Positions 8,765 to 16,430 of a stretch of DNA of 39,310 nt are shown here, piece by piece. The stretch covers positions 1-39,310 of the forward strand of contig CAJBES010000004.1 of NCBI GenBank assembly GCA_903952145.1. The letters run 5' to 3'. The notes beneath the pieces were generated by a model, which saw only the letters and a list, made by a program, of their open reading frames with translations, was not told the origin of the DNA and ran no database searches. This DNA is from an uncultured Opitutaceae bacterium (GTDB lineage Bacteria; Verrucomicrobiota; Verrucomicrobiia; Opitutales; Opitutaceae). The position numbers and the translations under genes are program-made. Every line of letters begins with the position of its first letter. The first letter of the stretch is position 1.

Positions 8765-9688
8765 TTACAGGAGCCGGCGCAGATATGCGCCGTAGGAGGA
8801 CTTGCCGAGTTTCCTGATATTGGCCTCAAGGCCGGTGCGGTCGATCCAGCCCTGCTTGAAGGCGATTTCCTCGAGGCAGGCGATCTTGAGGCCGGTGCGT
8901 TTTTCAAGCACGTGCACAAACTGGGCGGCCTCGATGAGGGAGTCGTGGGTGCCGGTGTCGAGCCAGGCGGTGCCGCGGCCGAACACCTCGACGTGGAGCC
9001 TGCCGGCGTCGAGGTAGAGCCGGTTGAGGTCGGTGATTTCCAGTTCGCCGCGGGCGGAGGGCCGGAGGCGGCGGGCCAGGGCGACGACGTCCTGATCGTA
9101 GAAATAGAGGCCGGGAACGGCGTAGTTGGACTTGGGCTGTCTGGGCTTCTCCTCGAGGGAAAGCACGCGGCCGTCGGGCGCAAACTCGACCACGCCATAG
9201 GCGGCGGGGTTGGCCACGTGGTAACCGAAGATGGTGGCGCCGGTGCTGCGGGCGCCGGCCTCGGCGAGGGAATGCACAAATTCGGCGCCATAGAAAAGAT
9301 TGTCACCGAGCACGAGGGCGGAGGGTTCCTGCCCGGTCAGGAAACCGGTGTCCCCGGCGATGTGAAAGGCCTGCGCGAGGCCGTCGGGGCTGGGCTGAGC
9401 CGCGTAGCGGAGGGCAAGGCCGAGGTTGGCGCCGTCGCCGAGCAGCTTTTGGAACAGCGGCAGGTCGGTGGGCGTGGAGATGACGAGGATCTCGCGGATG
9501 CCGGCGAGCATGAGCACCGACAGCGGGTAATAGATCATCGGCTTGTCATAGACCGGCATGAGCTGCTTCGAGACCGCGATGGTGAGCGGGTAGAGCCGCG
9601 TTCCCGAGCCACCGGCGAGAATGATGCCCCGCCGCGAAACGGCGGGTGAGGCTGTAGGCTTGGGGCGAGAGGCTAGAGGATCAGGCAT
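8765..9688 (-). CDS. rmlA: Glucose-1-phosphate thymidylyltransferase RmlA
   Basis: A protein of 307 aa that makes dTDP-glucose from glucose 1-phosphate and dTTP, the first step to dTDP-L-rhamnose. The signature [16 protein letters not shown] and then [18 protein letters not shown] are intact, followed by [11 protein letters not shown] and [11 protein letters not shown]. RmlA normally starts within a few residues of this motif; here about 20 residues ([11 protein letters not shown] and on) come first. Those codons lie in a 7-bp tandem repeat and in the inverted repeat at 9656-9680, so the extension seems to come from the cassette insertion upstream. The start overlaps the four-helix-bundle gene by 8 nt. 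No later ATG or GTG is suitable. Confidence 0.96.
   Translation of the reverse strand: MPDPLASRPKPTASPAVSRRGIILAGGSGTRLYPLTIAVSKQLMPVYDKPMIYYPLSVLMLAGIREILVISTPTDLPLFQKLLGDGANLGLALRYAAQPSPDGLAQAFHIAGDTGFLTGQEPSALVLGDNLFYGAEFVHSLAEAGARSTGATIFGYHVANPAAYGVVEFAPDGRVLSLEEKPRQPKSNYAVPGLYFYDQDVVALARRLRPSARGELEITDLNRLYLDAGRLHVEVFGRGTAWLDTGTHDSLIEAAQFVHVLEKRTGLKIACLEEIAFKQGWIDRTGLEANIRKLGKSSYGAYLRRLL
9646..9680 (-). repeat. Left inverted repeat of cassette 1 (25 nt at 9656-9680) within heptamer repeats
   Basis: Read on the minus strand, this is about five tandem 7-mers of the type GCCTCTM, beginning TCCTCTA GCCTCTC. The 25-nt part 9656-9680 pairs with 10054-10078 at 22 of 25 positions in inverted orientation. 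It directly abuts the stop codon of the four-helix-bundle gene (9681-9683) and at the same time encodes part of the N-terminal extension of RmlA. Confidence 0.8.
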
Positions 9689-10046
9689 GGGGAGAGCGGG
9701 CTTTGATCAGCCCGCGCAACATCCGGGCAATTTCTTCGGCTTGCTGGTCAAAAGTGGTGAAGCTGGCATCGGAGAGAAGGCCCACCTTATTGGCAAGGTC
9801 TAGCTGGGTGCGTAATTCTGCAACGGAACCCTTGGCGATATACAGGAAGCGCACGGCGTCCTTGTCTGTATCCCGTTCGTCTCCCTCTGCGATATTGCTG
9901 GGGATGCTGACGGCAGCCCGGCGCATCTGATCGGCCAGGGCAAATTCGCGGGCAAAATTTGCGCTCTTTGACAGCTGGTAAATGTCAACAGCCAAGGTCT
10001 GGCCTTTTTGCCAAACCAACAAGCTCTTGAAGCCACCACTGCTCAT
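9681..10046 (-). CDS. Four-helix-bundle protein, S23/Avd-like (copy 1)
   Basis: A protein of 121 aa. The family core is visible: [18 protein letters not shown] (helix 1), [20 protein letters not shown] (helix 2, the family's most conserved stretch), a helix with [16 protein letters not shown], and a C-terminal helix ending RMLRGLIKA. The family is named for proteins encoded in intervening sequences of 23S rRNA genes and shares its fold with Avd of diversity-generating retroelements; the molecular role of free-standing copies is poorly known. ATG at 10046 was chosen because the conserved core begins just after it; the frame is open to 10139 only as a shadow of rmlB. It sits between rmlB and rmlA, 11 nt after the first, overlapping the second, bracketed by inverted repeats. 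It has no evident role in rhamnose synthesis. Confidence 0.9.
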   Translation of the reverse strand: MSSGGFKSLLVWQKGQTLAVDIYQLSKSANFAREFALADQMRRAAVSIPSNIAEGDERDTDKDAVRFLYIAKGSVAELRTQLDLANKVGLLSDASFTTFDQQAEEIARMLRGLIKARSPHA

Positions 10047-10053
10047 GGGCTCT

Positions 10054-10081
10054 TCCTCTAGCCTTTGGCCCCGAGCCTCTC
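10054..10081 (+). repeat. Right inverted repeat of cassette 1 (25 nt at 10054-10078), four heptamers
   Basis: On the plus strand four tandem 7-mers start TCCTCTA GCCTTTG. Positions 10054-10078 match the reverse complement of 9656-9680 at 22 of 25 bases. The copy begins 7 nt upstream of the four-helix-bundle start codon and contains the rmlB stop codon (10058-10060), so the final RmlB residues (LGAKG) are read from repeat DNA. Confidence 0.8.
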
Positions 10082-11125
10082 CCGCGCATAGCGCGTGGCC
10101 GTGATATCCGCCGCCCACGCACGGTTCCGCAGATACCAATCCACGGTCTTGGCGATGCCAGTGTCGAAGTTCTCCCTGGGCTGCCAGCCGAGCTCGCGGC
10201 GAATCTTCGCACTGTCGATGGCGTAGCGGCGGTCATGGCCGGGGCGGTCGGCGACGAAGGCGATCTGCCCGGCGTAACTCCTGCCATCGGCGCGTGGGGA
10301 TTGGCGGTCGAGCAGTGCACAAATGATGTTCACCAGATCGAGGTTCCGGCGCTCGTTGAGCCCGCCGATGTTGTAGGTCTCGCCGATGCGGCCCTGGGTG
10401 AGAACCAGCCAGATGGCGGCGGTGTGGTCCTCGACGTAGAGCCAGTCGCGGATCTGCTGGCCGTCGCCATAGACGGGCAGCGGTTTGCCCTCCAGGGCGT
10501 TGAGGATCATCAACGGGATGACTTTTTCTGGGAAAAGGTAGGGGCCGTAGTTGTTCGAGCAGTTGGTGGTGAGCGTCGGTAGATGATAGGTGTGCTGGAA
10601 GGAACGGACGAGGTGGTCGCTGGCGGCCTTGGAGGCGGCATAGGGCGAGTTGGGCGCGTAGGGGCAATCCTCGTTCCAGGGTGCGTCGCCGGGCTGGAGC
10701 GTGCCGTAGACCTCGTCGGTGGAGACGTGGAGAAAGCGAAAGGCGCTTTGCTTCGCTGCGGGCAGCCCGGCCCAGTAAAGCCGGGCGGCATTGAGCAACC
10801 GGAGCGTGCCGACCACGTTGGTCTGGATGAACGGCTCGGGCGAATCGATCGAACGATCCACATGCGTCTCGGCGGCGAAATTGACGATGGCGTCGATGGC
10901 ATGGGCGGCCAGCAGCCGGGAAACGAGGGCGGTGTCGCCAATGTCACCCCGGGCGAAGACATAGCGCGGGTCGCCGGCAAGATCGGCGAGATTGGCCGGA
11001 TTGCCGGCATAGGTCAGCGCATCGAGGTTGACGAGTTGGCCGATGGGGGAACCGGCCTCGGTGAGGCGTTGGCGGATGAAATTGCTGCCGATGAAGCCGC
11101 AGCCGCCGGTGACCAATATGTTCAT
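10058..11125 (-). CDS. rmlB: dTDP-glucose 4,6-dehydratase RmlB
   Basis: A protein of 355 aa that converts dTDP-glucose to dTDP-4-keto-6-deoxyglucose with tightly bound NAD. The Rossmann motif [12 protein letters not shown] is at residues 6-17; the catalytic STDEVYG and YAASKAASD (YxxxK) follow, then the RmlB pattern [18 protein letters not shown]. Length and order match the family. It lies between two four-helix-bundle genes. The upstream junction holds 22-bp tandem repeats that run up to the start codon, and the last codons fall in an inverted repeat. No Shine-Dalgarno site is visible because the repeat fills the space. Confidence 0.97.
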   Translation of the reverse strand: MNILVTGGCGFIGSNFIRQRLTEAGSPIGQLVNLDALTYAGNPANLADLAGDPRYVFARGDIGDTALVSRLLAAHAIDAIVNFAAETHVDRSIDSPEPFIQTNVVGTLRLLNAARLYWAGLPAAKQSAFRFLHVSTDEVYGTLQPGDAPWNEDCPYAPNSPYAASKAASDHLVRSFQHTYHLPTLTTNCSNNYGPYLFPEKVIPLMILNALEGKPLPVYGDGQQIRDWLYVEDHTAAIWLVLTQGRIGETYNIGGLNERRNLDLVNIICALLDRQSPRADGRSYAGQIAFVADRPGHDRRYAIDSAKIRRELGWQPRENFDTGIAKTVDWYLRNRAWAADITATRYARERLGAKG

Positions 11126-11191
11126 GTTACAGGTGCCAGGTTGGAAAGTTACAGGTGGTAAGGTCGAAAGCTACAGGTTGGAGGCAGACTT
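11126..11191 (+). repeat. Three 22-bp tandem repeats between rmlB and four-helix-bundle gene 2
   Basis: The core G[T/C]TACAGGT occurs at 11126, 11148 and 11170, exactly 22 nt apart. Units 1 and 2 both end GAAA; unit 3 diverges in its second half. Each unit is roughly three 7-mers plus one base. The array starts at the base next to the rmlB start codon. A part of unit 1 (11131-11147) resembles the reverse complement of 11581-11597 at 13 of 17 bases. Confidence 0.8.
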
Positions 11192-11202
11192 TGGGCCGGC
11201 GG

Positions 11203-11574
11203 TTATTTGTCCAGTCCCGTCAGGTAGTCGATCAGGCGTCGGATCTTTCCGCTGCACGCTTCTGGGGCGGAGCGTAGCCGGGCAAAGTCCGTCTCCGAGA
11301 TGTGGCCGGCGTCGAGTGCGACGTAGAGTTGGCTGCGAACCTCGCCGCACGAGCCTTTGGCGCGACCGAGCAGATCGATGAAGAGGCTTCGCGTGCGCGA
11401 CTCATAACCCTCGGCGATGTTGGACATGATGGAGTTCGCCGCGCGTCTGATCTGGTCGCGCAACGCGAAGTCCTTCGCGAAACCTCCGGTGCGCGTCTGA
11501 GCGTAGACATCGCCGGTGAGCTGACGCGCGATCTGCCAGGCCTCGATGTCTTCGAATCTCTTGAAACTGGCCAT
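11203..11574 (-). CDS. Four-helix-bundle protein, S23/Avd-like (copy 2)
   Basis: A protein of 123 aa, homologous to the copy at 9681-10046 but clearly diverged. The core is FEDIEAWQIARQLTGDVY, FALRDQIRRAANSIMSNIAE, FIDLLGRAKGSCGEVRSQLY and a C-terminal helix ending RRLIDYLTGLDK. ATG at 11574 places the start just before the conserved helix 1; an in-frame ATG at 11616 would add residues encoded by repeats. It lies between rmlD (48 nt) and rmlB (77 nt) in the same direction, so it is likely co-transcribed. Divergence between the two copies argues for separate insertions rather than a recent local duplication. Function in the operon is unknown. Confidence 0.9.
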   Translation of the reverse strand: MASFKRFEDIEAWQIARQLTGDVYAQTRTGGFAKDFALRDQIRRAANSIMSNIAEGYESRTRSLFIDLLGRAKGSCGEVRSQLYVALDAGHISETDFARLRSAPEACSGKIRRLIDYLTGLDK

Positions 11575-11581
11575 AGGCAAT

Positions 11582-11609
11582 TTTGAACCTGGAACTTGAA
11601 ACTTGAAAA
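11582..11609 (+). repeat. Four 7-bp tandem repeats upstream of four-helix-bundle gene 2
   Basis: Four heptamers in perfect register, the last two being TTGAAAC TTGAAAA on the plus strand (consensus TTGRAAC). The array starts 7 nt upstream of the start codon at 11574, the same distance as in cassette 1. It fills most of the space to the rmlD stop. Confidence 0.75.
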
Positions 11610-11622
11610 CTCGCAACTGGCC

Positions 11623-12501
11623 TTACTTCTCCAGAACTTGCCGGAGGCTGTCGTGCCAGTCGGGGAGACGGAGGCCGCAGGCGCGTTCAAGCTTGGCGCA
11701 GGACATCACCGAGTAGGCGGGGCGCCTGGTCGGCGTCGGAAACTCGGCGGAGGTGATGGCCTCGACCGTGTGGCACTTTTTCTCCGCGGGCGGCATCAGG
11801 TTGACGATGGCCGAGGCGAAGCCGTGCCAACTCGTCGAGCCCGAGGCGCAGAGATGGTAGATGCCGGAGAGCGCACGGGCGTCGGCCGGCGAGCAGACCT
11901 GACGGAGGGCGTGGGCGGTGGTCTCGGCGATCATGCGCGACCATGTCGGGCTGCCGACCTGGTCGGCCACGACGCGGAGCTGCTCGCGTTCGCGGGCCAG
12001 CCGCATCATCGTGAGCATGAAGTTGGAGCCGCGCGCGCCGTAGACCCAGCAGAGACGGAAGATGAGGTGCGCGCCGCCGGCCGCCTGGATGGCGCGGTCG
12101 CCGGCGAGCTTGGTGCGGGCGTAGGCGCCCTGCGGATTGGGCGGGTCGTCCTCGACGTAGGGTGTGGCCTTGGTGCCCTCGTAGACGTAGTCGGTCGAGT
12201 AATGGACGAGCAGCGCGCCGCGCCTGGCCGTCTCCTCGGCCATGATGCCGGGGGCTTCGGCGTTGATTTTTGTGGCCAGGGCGGTCTCGGTCTCGGCCTT
12301 GTCGACCGCAGTGTAGGCGGCGGCGTTGATGACGATGTCGGGTGCGGTGTCGGCGATCCAACGACGGATCGAGTCGGGGGCGGTGAAGTCGACCTCCGGA
12401 TAGTCCACGCAGACGAGGCGGCTCATCGGCGCGAGGGTGCGGCGGAGTTCCCAGCCGACCTGGCCGACCTTGCCAAAGAGGAGGATTTTCGGAGGAGTCA
12501 T
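11623..12501 (-). CDS. rmlD: dTDP-4-dehydrorhamnose reductase RmlD
   Basis: A protein of 292 aa that catalyses the final NAD(P)H-dependent reduction giving dTDP-L-rhamnose. It shows the nucleotide motif GKVGQVGWEL at residues 10-19, NAAAYTAVDKAE at 59-70 (an RmlD hallmark), STDYVYEG at 102-109 and Y127-ART-K131 as the catalytic YxxxK pair. ATG at 12501 was chosen over an upstream in-frame start at 12621 because the Rossmann strand begins at once and the extension overlaps rmlC. It is 32 nt from rmlC. Confidence 0.96.
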   Translation of the reverse strand: MTPPKILLFGKVGQVGWELRRTLAPMSRLVCVDYPEVDFTAPDSIRRWIADTAPDIVINAAAYTAVDKAETETALATKINAEAPGIMAEETARRGALLVHYSTDYVYEGTKATPYVEDDPPNPQGAYARTKLAGDRAIQAAGGAHLIFRLCWVYGARGSNFMLTMMRLAREREQLRVVADQVGSPTWSRMIAETTAHALRQVCSPADARALSGIYHLCASGSTSWHGFASAIVNLMPPAEKKCHTVEAITSAEFPTPTRRPAYSVMSCAKLERACGLRLPDWHDSLRQVLEK

Positions 12502-12533
12502 GAGACGAAGAGCGCGGAGCGGGCCCAGGTTCC

Positions 12534-13082
12534 CTAGCACAGCTTCCCGGCGGGGATATCGCGGAGGAACGGGCTGGCGGCGTCGCGTTGGGAGAGAATC
12601 GGCGCGACCGCCGCCGGCCACCGAATGCCGACGGCAGGATCATCCCAACGGAAGCCGACCTCGTCCGGTGGTGAGTAGAGGTCGGTGCATTTGTAATGGA
12701 AGAGCGCGCTCTCGCTCACGACGGCGAAGCCGTGCGCGAAGCCCGGCGGCACCCAGAACTGGCGTTTGTTGTCCGCCGAGAGAGTGACGCCGACCCAGCG
12801 GCCGAAGGTCGGCGAGGCGCGCCGGATGTCGACCACGACGTCCCAGACCTCGCCCTGCCAGACGGAGACGAGTTTGCCCTGCGGCCGCGGATTCTGCCAG
12901 TGCAGGCCGCGCAGCGTGCCGCGACAGGACAGGGAGAAGTTGTCCTGCACGAAGTCGGCGGCGAGGCCGGCGTCGCGGTAGCGCTGCCGGTTCCAGGATT
13001 CCAGAAAGAAGCCGCGGTTGTCGCCGAAAACCTTCGGCTCAAGAATCAGCGGGCCGTCCAATTCGCACTTGATGACATTCAT
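12534..13082 (-). CDS. rmlC: dTDP-4-dehydrorhamnose 3,5-epimerase RmlC
   Basis: A protein of 182 aa, the normal size for this cupin enzyme, which epimerises C3 and C5 of dTDP-4-keto-6-deoxyglucose. Visible landmarks are DNRGFFLESW at 21-30, DNFSLSCRGTLRGLHWQ at 47-63 with the catalytic base H61, the substrate-contacting QGKLVSV near 68, PPGFAHGFAV at 112-121, and FHYKCTDLYSP at 128-138 with the catalytic Tyr. It is 32 nt from rmlD. Confidence 0.97.
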   Translation of the reverse strand: MNVIKCELDGPLILEPKVFGDNRGFFLESWNRQRYRDAGLAADFVQDNFSLSCRGTLRGLHWQNPRPQGKLVSVWQGEVWDVVVDIRRASPTFGRWVGVTLSADNKRQFWVPPGFAHGFAVVSESALFHYKCTDLYSPPDEVGFRWDDPAVGIRWPAAVAPILSQRDAASPFLRDIPAGKLC

Positions 13083-13121
13083 CCGGCTAAATCCTGCAAA
13101 GGAGCGGGGCGGGGACTCCAG

Positions 13122-13871
13122 CTATTTCGCGCGGTAGTCGCCGCGGCTGAAGTATTTCTCCAGCCAGACGTAGGCGCAGATGAAGAAGTAGCGGCTGCCC
13201 ATCTCCTTGATCTTGAGCTTGGCCACGCCGAGTTTTCGGTTTTGCCACGAAATGGGGATCACCGTCCAGGTGTAGCCGCGGACGATGGCCTTGAGCGGGA
13301 GCTCGACCGTCAGGTTGAAGTGCGGGGCGAGATAGGGCCGGCCGCCCTCGATCGCGGCGCGCGTGTAGGCCTTGAAGGCGTTGGTCGTGTCGTTCAGGGC
13401 GATGTGGAAGCCAAGCCGCACGAGGAGATTGGCCAGCCGGTTCACCAGCAGTTTCACCCGCGGGTAATCGATGACCTTGCCGCCCTTGATGAAACGGCTG
13501 CCAAAGACGCAGTCCCAGCCCTCGTTCAGCAGCCGCCAGTATTGCACCGCGTGCGCCGGCGAGTCGGAGGCGTCGGCCATCATGATGACGCACGCGTCGC
13601 CCTTCATGGAGTGGAAGCCGCAGAGGACGGCGCGGCCGAAGCCATGCGGACCGGGATTTTGCACCGGCACCAGCGTGGGCACGGACTGCCTGAGCTCCGT
13701 CAGCACCGCCCAGGTGCGGTCGCGGCTGCCGTCGTCGACGACCACGATCTCGTGCGGCACGCCCTCGCGCCGGAGGGTCTGGTAAATGGCCGTGACCGTG
13801 CCCGGCAATGAATCCTGCTCGTCCCGGGCGGGGATGACGACGGAGTAAAGGGAAAGCGGTGCGTGGGACAT
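13122..13871 (-). CDS. Family 2 glycosyltransferase, dolichyl/polyprenyl-phosphate mannosyltransferase-like
   Basis: A protein of 249 aa from an ATG at 13871; a longer frame to 14090 is a shadow of the epimerase. It has YSVVIPARDEQDSL near 10-23, IVVVDDGSRDRT near 43-54 and an MMADASDSP motif in the DxD position. Basic and aromatic residues fill the C-terminus (FFICAYVWLEKYFSRGDYRAK region), with no clear membrane helix. The DPM1-like layout suggests transfer to a polyprenyl phosphate. It lies 11 nt after the epimerase stop and 39 nt before rmlC. Confidence 0.9.
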   Translation of the reverse strand: MSHAPLSLYSVVIPARDEQDSLPGTVTAIYQTLRREGVPHEIVVVDDGSRDRTWAVLTELRQSVPTLVPVQNPGPHGFGRAVLCGFHSMKGDACVIMMADASDSPAHAVQYWRLLNEGWDCVFGSRFIKGGKVIDYPRVKLLVNRLANLLVRLGFHIALNDTTNAFKAYTRAAIEGGRPYLAPHFNLTVELPLKAIVRGYTWTVIPISWQNRKLGVAKLKIKEMGSRYFFICAYVWLEKYFSRGDYRAK

Positions 13872-13882
13872 GCAGGGAAAAA

Positions 13883-14950
13883 TCAGTGCGGGGCGGAGAG
13901 ATCGAGCCAGTCCGGATTCTGCTCCGCGTGCACGGCGATTTCTTCGAGGATGGCGGCGACGGGAGTCTGCGGGCGCCAGCCCCAGACGCGGTCGGCCTTG
14001 GCGGCGTCGAGCACCAGCCAGGGAATGTCGAAGGGCCGGGGCCGGGGGTCGCTCGCAACGGCCAGCGGGCCGAAGCGCTGCGCGCACCACGCGCTGAGCT
14101 GGCGGAGCGACATCGCGGAGTGGGCACCGCCGGCGCAGTTCACGATCCGGTCTCCGACGGGCAGCGGCGGGGCGGAGAACTGTGTTTCCAGGAGCGTGAC
14201 GAGGTCGCGGGGGTGGAGGCAGTCGCGCACCTGGTGACCCTGGCCGTCAAAACCGAGGTATTTGAGCGGACGCCGCCGCCGCCACGAGTTGATCCAATAG
14301 GCAAAGATGCCCTGATCGGCGCGGCCGAACTGGCCGGCACCGGCCAGCACGCCGCAGCGGTTGAGGAAGACGGGGAAGCCGAAGGTCTCGCCGTATTCGA
14401 GGGCGAGGGTCTCGGAGGCGAGCTTGGTCGCGCCATAGAGCGAGACGGGCGCGGCGGTGGAGAAGGTCTCGCGCACTCCGGCGGGGCCGAGGCCCGGCGG
14501 AAAGTCATCGCTGTCGGCGGGGCGGAAGGCGTCATCCTTAATCTCCACCTTGAGAGCGGCGAGTGGCGGGATGGAATAGGTGCGGCTGGTGGAGAGGAGA
14601 ATGAAACCGGCCCGGTGGGTCTTGCAGTATTCGAGGATGTTGATCGTGCCGACCAGGTTGTGATCCACGAGCTCGCGGCTGCTGGTCCGGCCATCGACGC
14701 CGGCGAGCACGCTCGCGTTGGCGGCGGCGTCGATGACAAAGTCGGCGGGGGGCAGCGCTGCCATTTCGGTCGGATGGCGCAGGTCGGCGGTGAGGATCTT
14801 GGCGCCGCGCTTTTCCAGCGGGGCGCGGTTGGTCTCGCTGCCGGGGCGGATGAAACTGTCAAAACCGGTGACCTGGTGGCCGGCGCCGAGCAAGTCCCGG
14901 GCGAGGGTGCTGCCGGCAAAGCCGCAGATGCCGGTGATGAGGATGCGCAT
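13883..14950 (-). CDS. Extended SDR, CDP-paratose 2-epimerase (RfbE)-like
   Basis: A protein of 355 aa with TGICGFAGSTLARDL at residues 6-20, LLSTSRTYS near 118-126 and Y172-GAT-K176 as the intact catalytic pair. The later part has DQGIFAYWINSW and GQGHQVRDCLHPRDL, which match my memory of the CDP-paratose/tyvelose 2-epimerase family (DQGW...W and GxGxQVRDxLHxxDL). It is the first gene of the minus-strand operon. The genes that make CDP-paratose are not in the window, so the substrate may be another nucleotide sugar. Confidence 0.85.
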   Translation of the reverse strand: MRILITGICGFAGSTLARDLLGAGHQVTGFDSFIRPGSETNRAPLEKRGAKILTADLRHPTEMAALPPADFVIDAAANASVLAGVDGRTSSRELVDHNLVGTINILEYCKTHRAGFILLSTSRTYSIPPLAALKVEIKDDAFRPADSDDFPPGLGPAGVRETFSTAAPVSLYGATKLASETLALEYGETFGFPVFLNRCGVLAGAGQFGRADQGIFAYWINSWRRRRPLKYLGFDGQGHQVRDCLHPRDLVTLLETQFSAPPLPVGDRIVNCAGGAHSAMSLRQLSAWCAQRFGPLAVASDPRPRPFDIPWLVLDAAKADRVWGWRPQTPVAAILEEIAVHAEQNPDWLDLSAPH

Positions 14951-14971
14951 GACACCCGAGCTAAGCAGCGG

Positions 14972-14998
14972 CGATTTCCGAGGGAAAGAGGGAAATCG
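14972..14998. promoter_or_regulatory. Inverted repeat 22 nt upstream of the epimerase operon, possible operator
   Basis: The arms CGATTTCC and GGAAATCG pair perfectly over 8 bp around an 11-nt purine spacer. It lies in the leader of the first gene of the nine-gene minus-strand operon. It could be an operator or a leader hairpin; no regulator gene is nearby. Confidence 0.3.
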
Positions 14999-15164
14999 TG
15001 CGGTGGCCGGGGTTAATGCCGCGGTTTGGAGAAAGGCGCGGCCACTGGATCAGCCAGACGTCGGGACGATCCGGTCCGGCTATCGGCGGCACAATGGCTG
15101 CGGCATCCAGCCATCACTTGTTGCAGTTGCGGTGTTTTTGGGGCCGTGCTTTTGGACAAATCCG

Positions 15165-15188
15165 CCTGACTGACCATCGCCGCCTGCC
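15165..15188. repeat. 24-nt direct repeat, copy 1 (downstream of ald)
   Basis: Matches 16542-16565 at 23 of 24 positions, the difference being at the fifth base. The shared core includes CTGACCATCGCCGCCTGCC. The two copies flank alanine dehydrogenase, 1377 nt apart. Confidence 0.75.
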
Positions 15189-15311
15189 TACCGCTATTCA
15201 GGTGCGGGCGATTTGCCACCGGTGGGCACGGCCTCAGTGCCGGCTGGGACCGCTGCCGGTGCAATGAGGATGGGAAAATCACCCCCACGCGTGGATTGCC
15301 CCCCCCAGGGA

Positions 15312-16430
15312 TCAGACCTGGCCCTTGCCCCCGCTTTTGCCGCCCCCATAGCCGAGCGCCTTCGCGACGGCGGCATTGGCGATCTTGCCATCCTCGGTGT
15401 TCACCCCGCAGGCGAGCCATTGGTTTTCCGCCAGGGCCCGGTCCACGCCTTTCTGCACGAGCGTCGCGACGTAGGGCTCCGTGGCCTGCGTCAGGCCGAG
15501 CGTCGAGGTGCGGCCCACGAGCGCGGGCATGTTCGGCACCGCGTAGTGGATGACACCGTGCTGCTCGTAGACGGGGTGCTGGTGCGAGGTCGGCCTGATG
15601 GTCTCGATGCAGCCACCCTGGTCGATGGCGATGTCGACGATCACACTGCCGGGACGCATTTTGGCCACGGTCTTGGCGCCCACGACAATCGGGGCCTTCG
15701 CCGCGGGGATCAGCACCGCCCCGATCAGCAAATCGGCGTCGGCGACCTCCGCGGCAATGTTGGCGGGGTTCGACATAAGCGTGACGATGCGCCCGCGATA
15801 CTCCGCGTCGAGCGCCTCCAGCTTGCGCATGTCGAGGTCGAGCACGGTGACCCGTGCACCCATGCCGGCGGCCATCTGCACGGCGTGGGCCCCGGAGTTG
15901 CCGGCGCCGACGACTACCACATGACCGGGCATCGTGCCGGGAATGCCACCGAGCAGCACGCCCGAACCGCCATGCTGCGACTGGAGAAAATACGCGCCGA
16001 TCTGGATCGCGAGCCGTCCGGCGATTTGGGACATCGGCTTCAACAGCGGGTAGCTCCCGTCGACGCCCTCGACCGTTTCGTAGGCGATGCCCAGGATGCG
16101 CTTTTTCAGGAGCACCTTTGTGAGTTCCGGTCCGGCGGCCAGGTGCAGGTAGGTGAAGAGCGTCTGGCCGGTCCGCAGGAAATCGTATTCGGCGGGCAGC
16201 GGTTCCTTGACCTTCAGGATGAGGTCGGCGGAGCGCCAGACCTTGGCCGCGTCGGTGACGAGTGTGGCTCCGGCGGCGCGATATTCCGCATCCGCGAAAC
16301 CGGCGGTGATACCGGCGGATTTTTCCACGAGCACCTTGCCGCCGAGCGCGACACAGCGGCGGCAGAGGCTGGGGGTCATCGAGACGCGCGTCTCGCCGAT
16401 TTTTATTTCTTTGGGGACTCCAATGATCAT
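15312..16430 (-). CDS. ald: Alanine dehydrogenase
   Basis: A protein of 372 aa, almost exactly the usual 371, that interconverts L-alanine and pyruvate plus ammonia with NAD. The start MIIGVPKEIKIGETRVSMTP is diagnostic, with substrate-binding R15, K75 (LKVKEPLP) and the catalytic H96 (TYLHLAAG). The NAD fold shows VVVVGAGNSGAHAV. VPNMPALVGRTST and the C-terminal ACGVNTEDGKIAN region are also typical. The gene stands alone on the minus strand with long flanks on both sides and is bracketed by a 24-nt direct repeat. Confidence 0.97.
   Translation of the reverse strand: MIIGVPKEIKIGETRVSMTPSLCRRCVALGGKVLVEKSAGITAGFADAEYRAAGATLVTDAAKVWRSADLILKVKEPLPAEYDFLRTGQTLFTYLHLAAGPELTKVLLKKRILGIAYETVEGVDGSYPLLKPMSQIAGRLAIQIGAYFLQSQHGGSGVLLGGIPGTMPGHVVVVGAGNSGAHAVQMAAGMGARVTVLDLDMRKLEALDAEYRGRIVTLMSNPANIAAEVADADLLIGAVLIPAAKAPIVVGAKTVAKMRPGSVIVDIAIDQGGCIETIRPTSHQHPVYEQHGVIHYAVPNMPALVGRTSTLGLTQATEPYVATLVQKGVDRALAENQWLACGVNTEDGKIANAAVAKALGYGGGKSGGKGQV

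Larger units (their letters stand above)
14951..15311. other. Intergenic region upstream of the epimerase operon and downstream of ald
   Basis: 361 nt with no credible gene. It must carry the promoter of the minus-strand polysaccharide operon, but no clear -35/-10 pair could be picked. It holds a small inverted repeat (14972-14998), one copy of a 24-nt direct repeat (15165-15188), a 10-nt palindrome CCACGCGTGG (about 15286-15295) and a run of eight C at 15299-15306 just past the ald stop. Confidence 0.6.

Noticed and set aside
8063-9649. Plus-strand open frame of 528 codons
   Set aside because: It overlaps the clear rmlA and GT2 genes on the minus strand and its translation resembles no protein.
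11126-11191. CRISPR array from three regularly spaced repeats
   Set aside because: The repeats are tandem 22-bp units with no spacers and there are no cas genes.
9681-11574. Diversity-generating retroelement, suggested by Avd-like four-helix-bundle proteins
   Set aside because: No reverse transcriptase, template repeat or variable repeat with adenine-specific differences was found; the fold alone is not enough.
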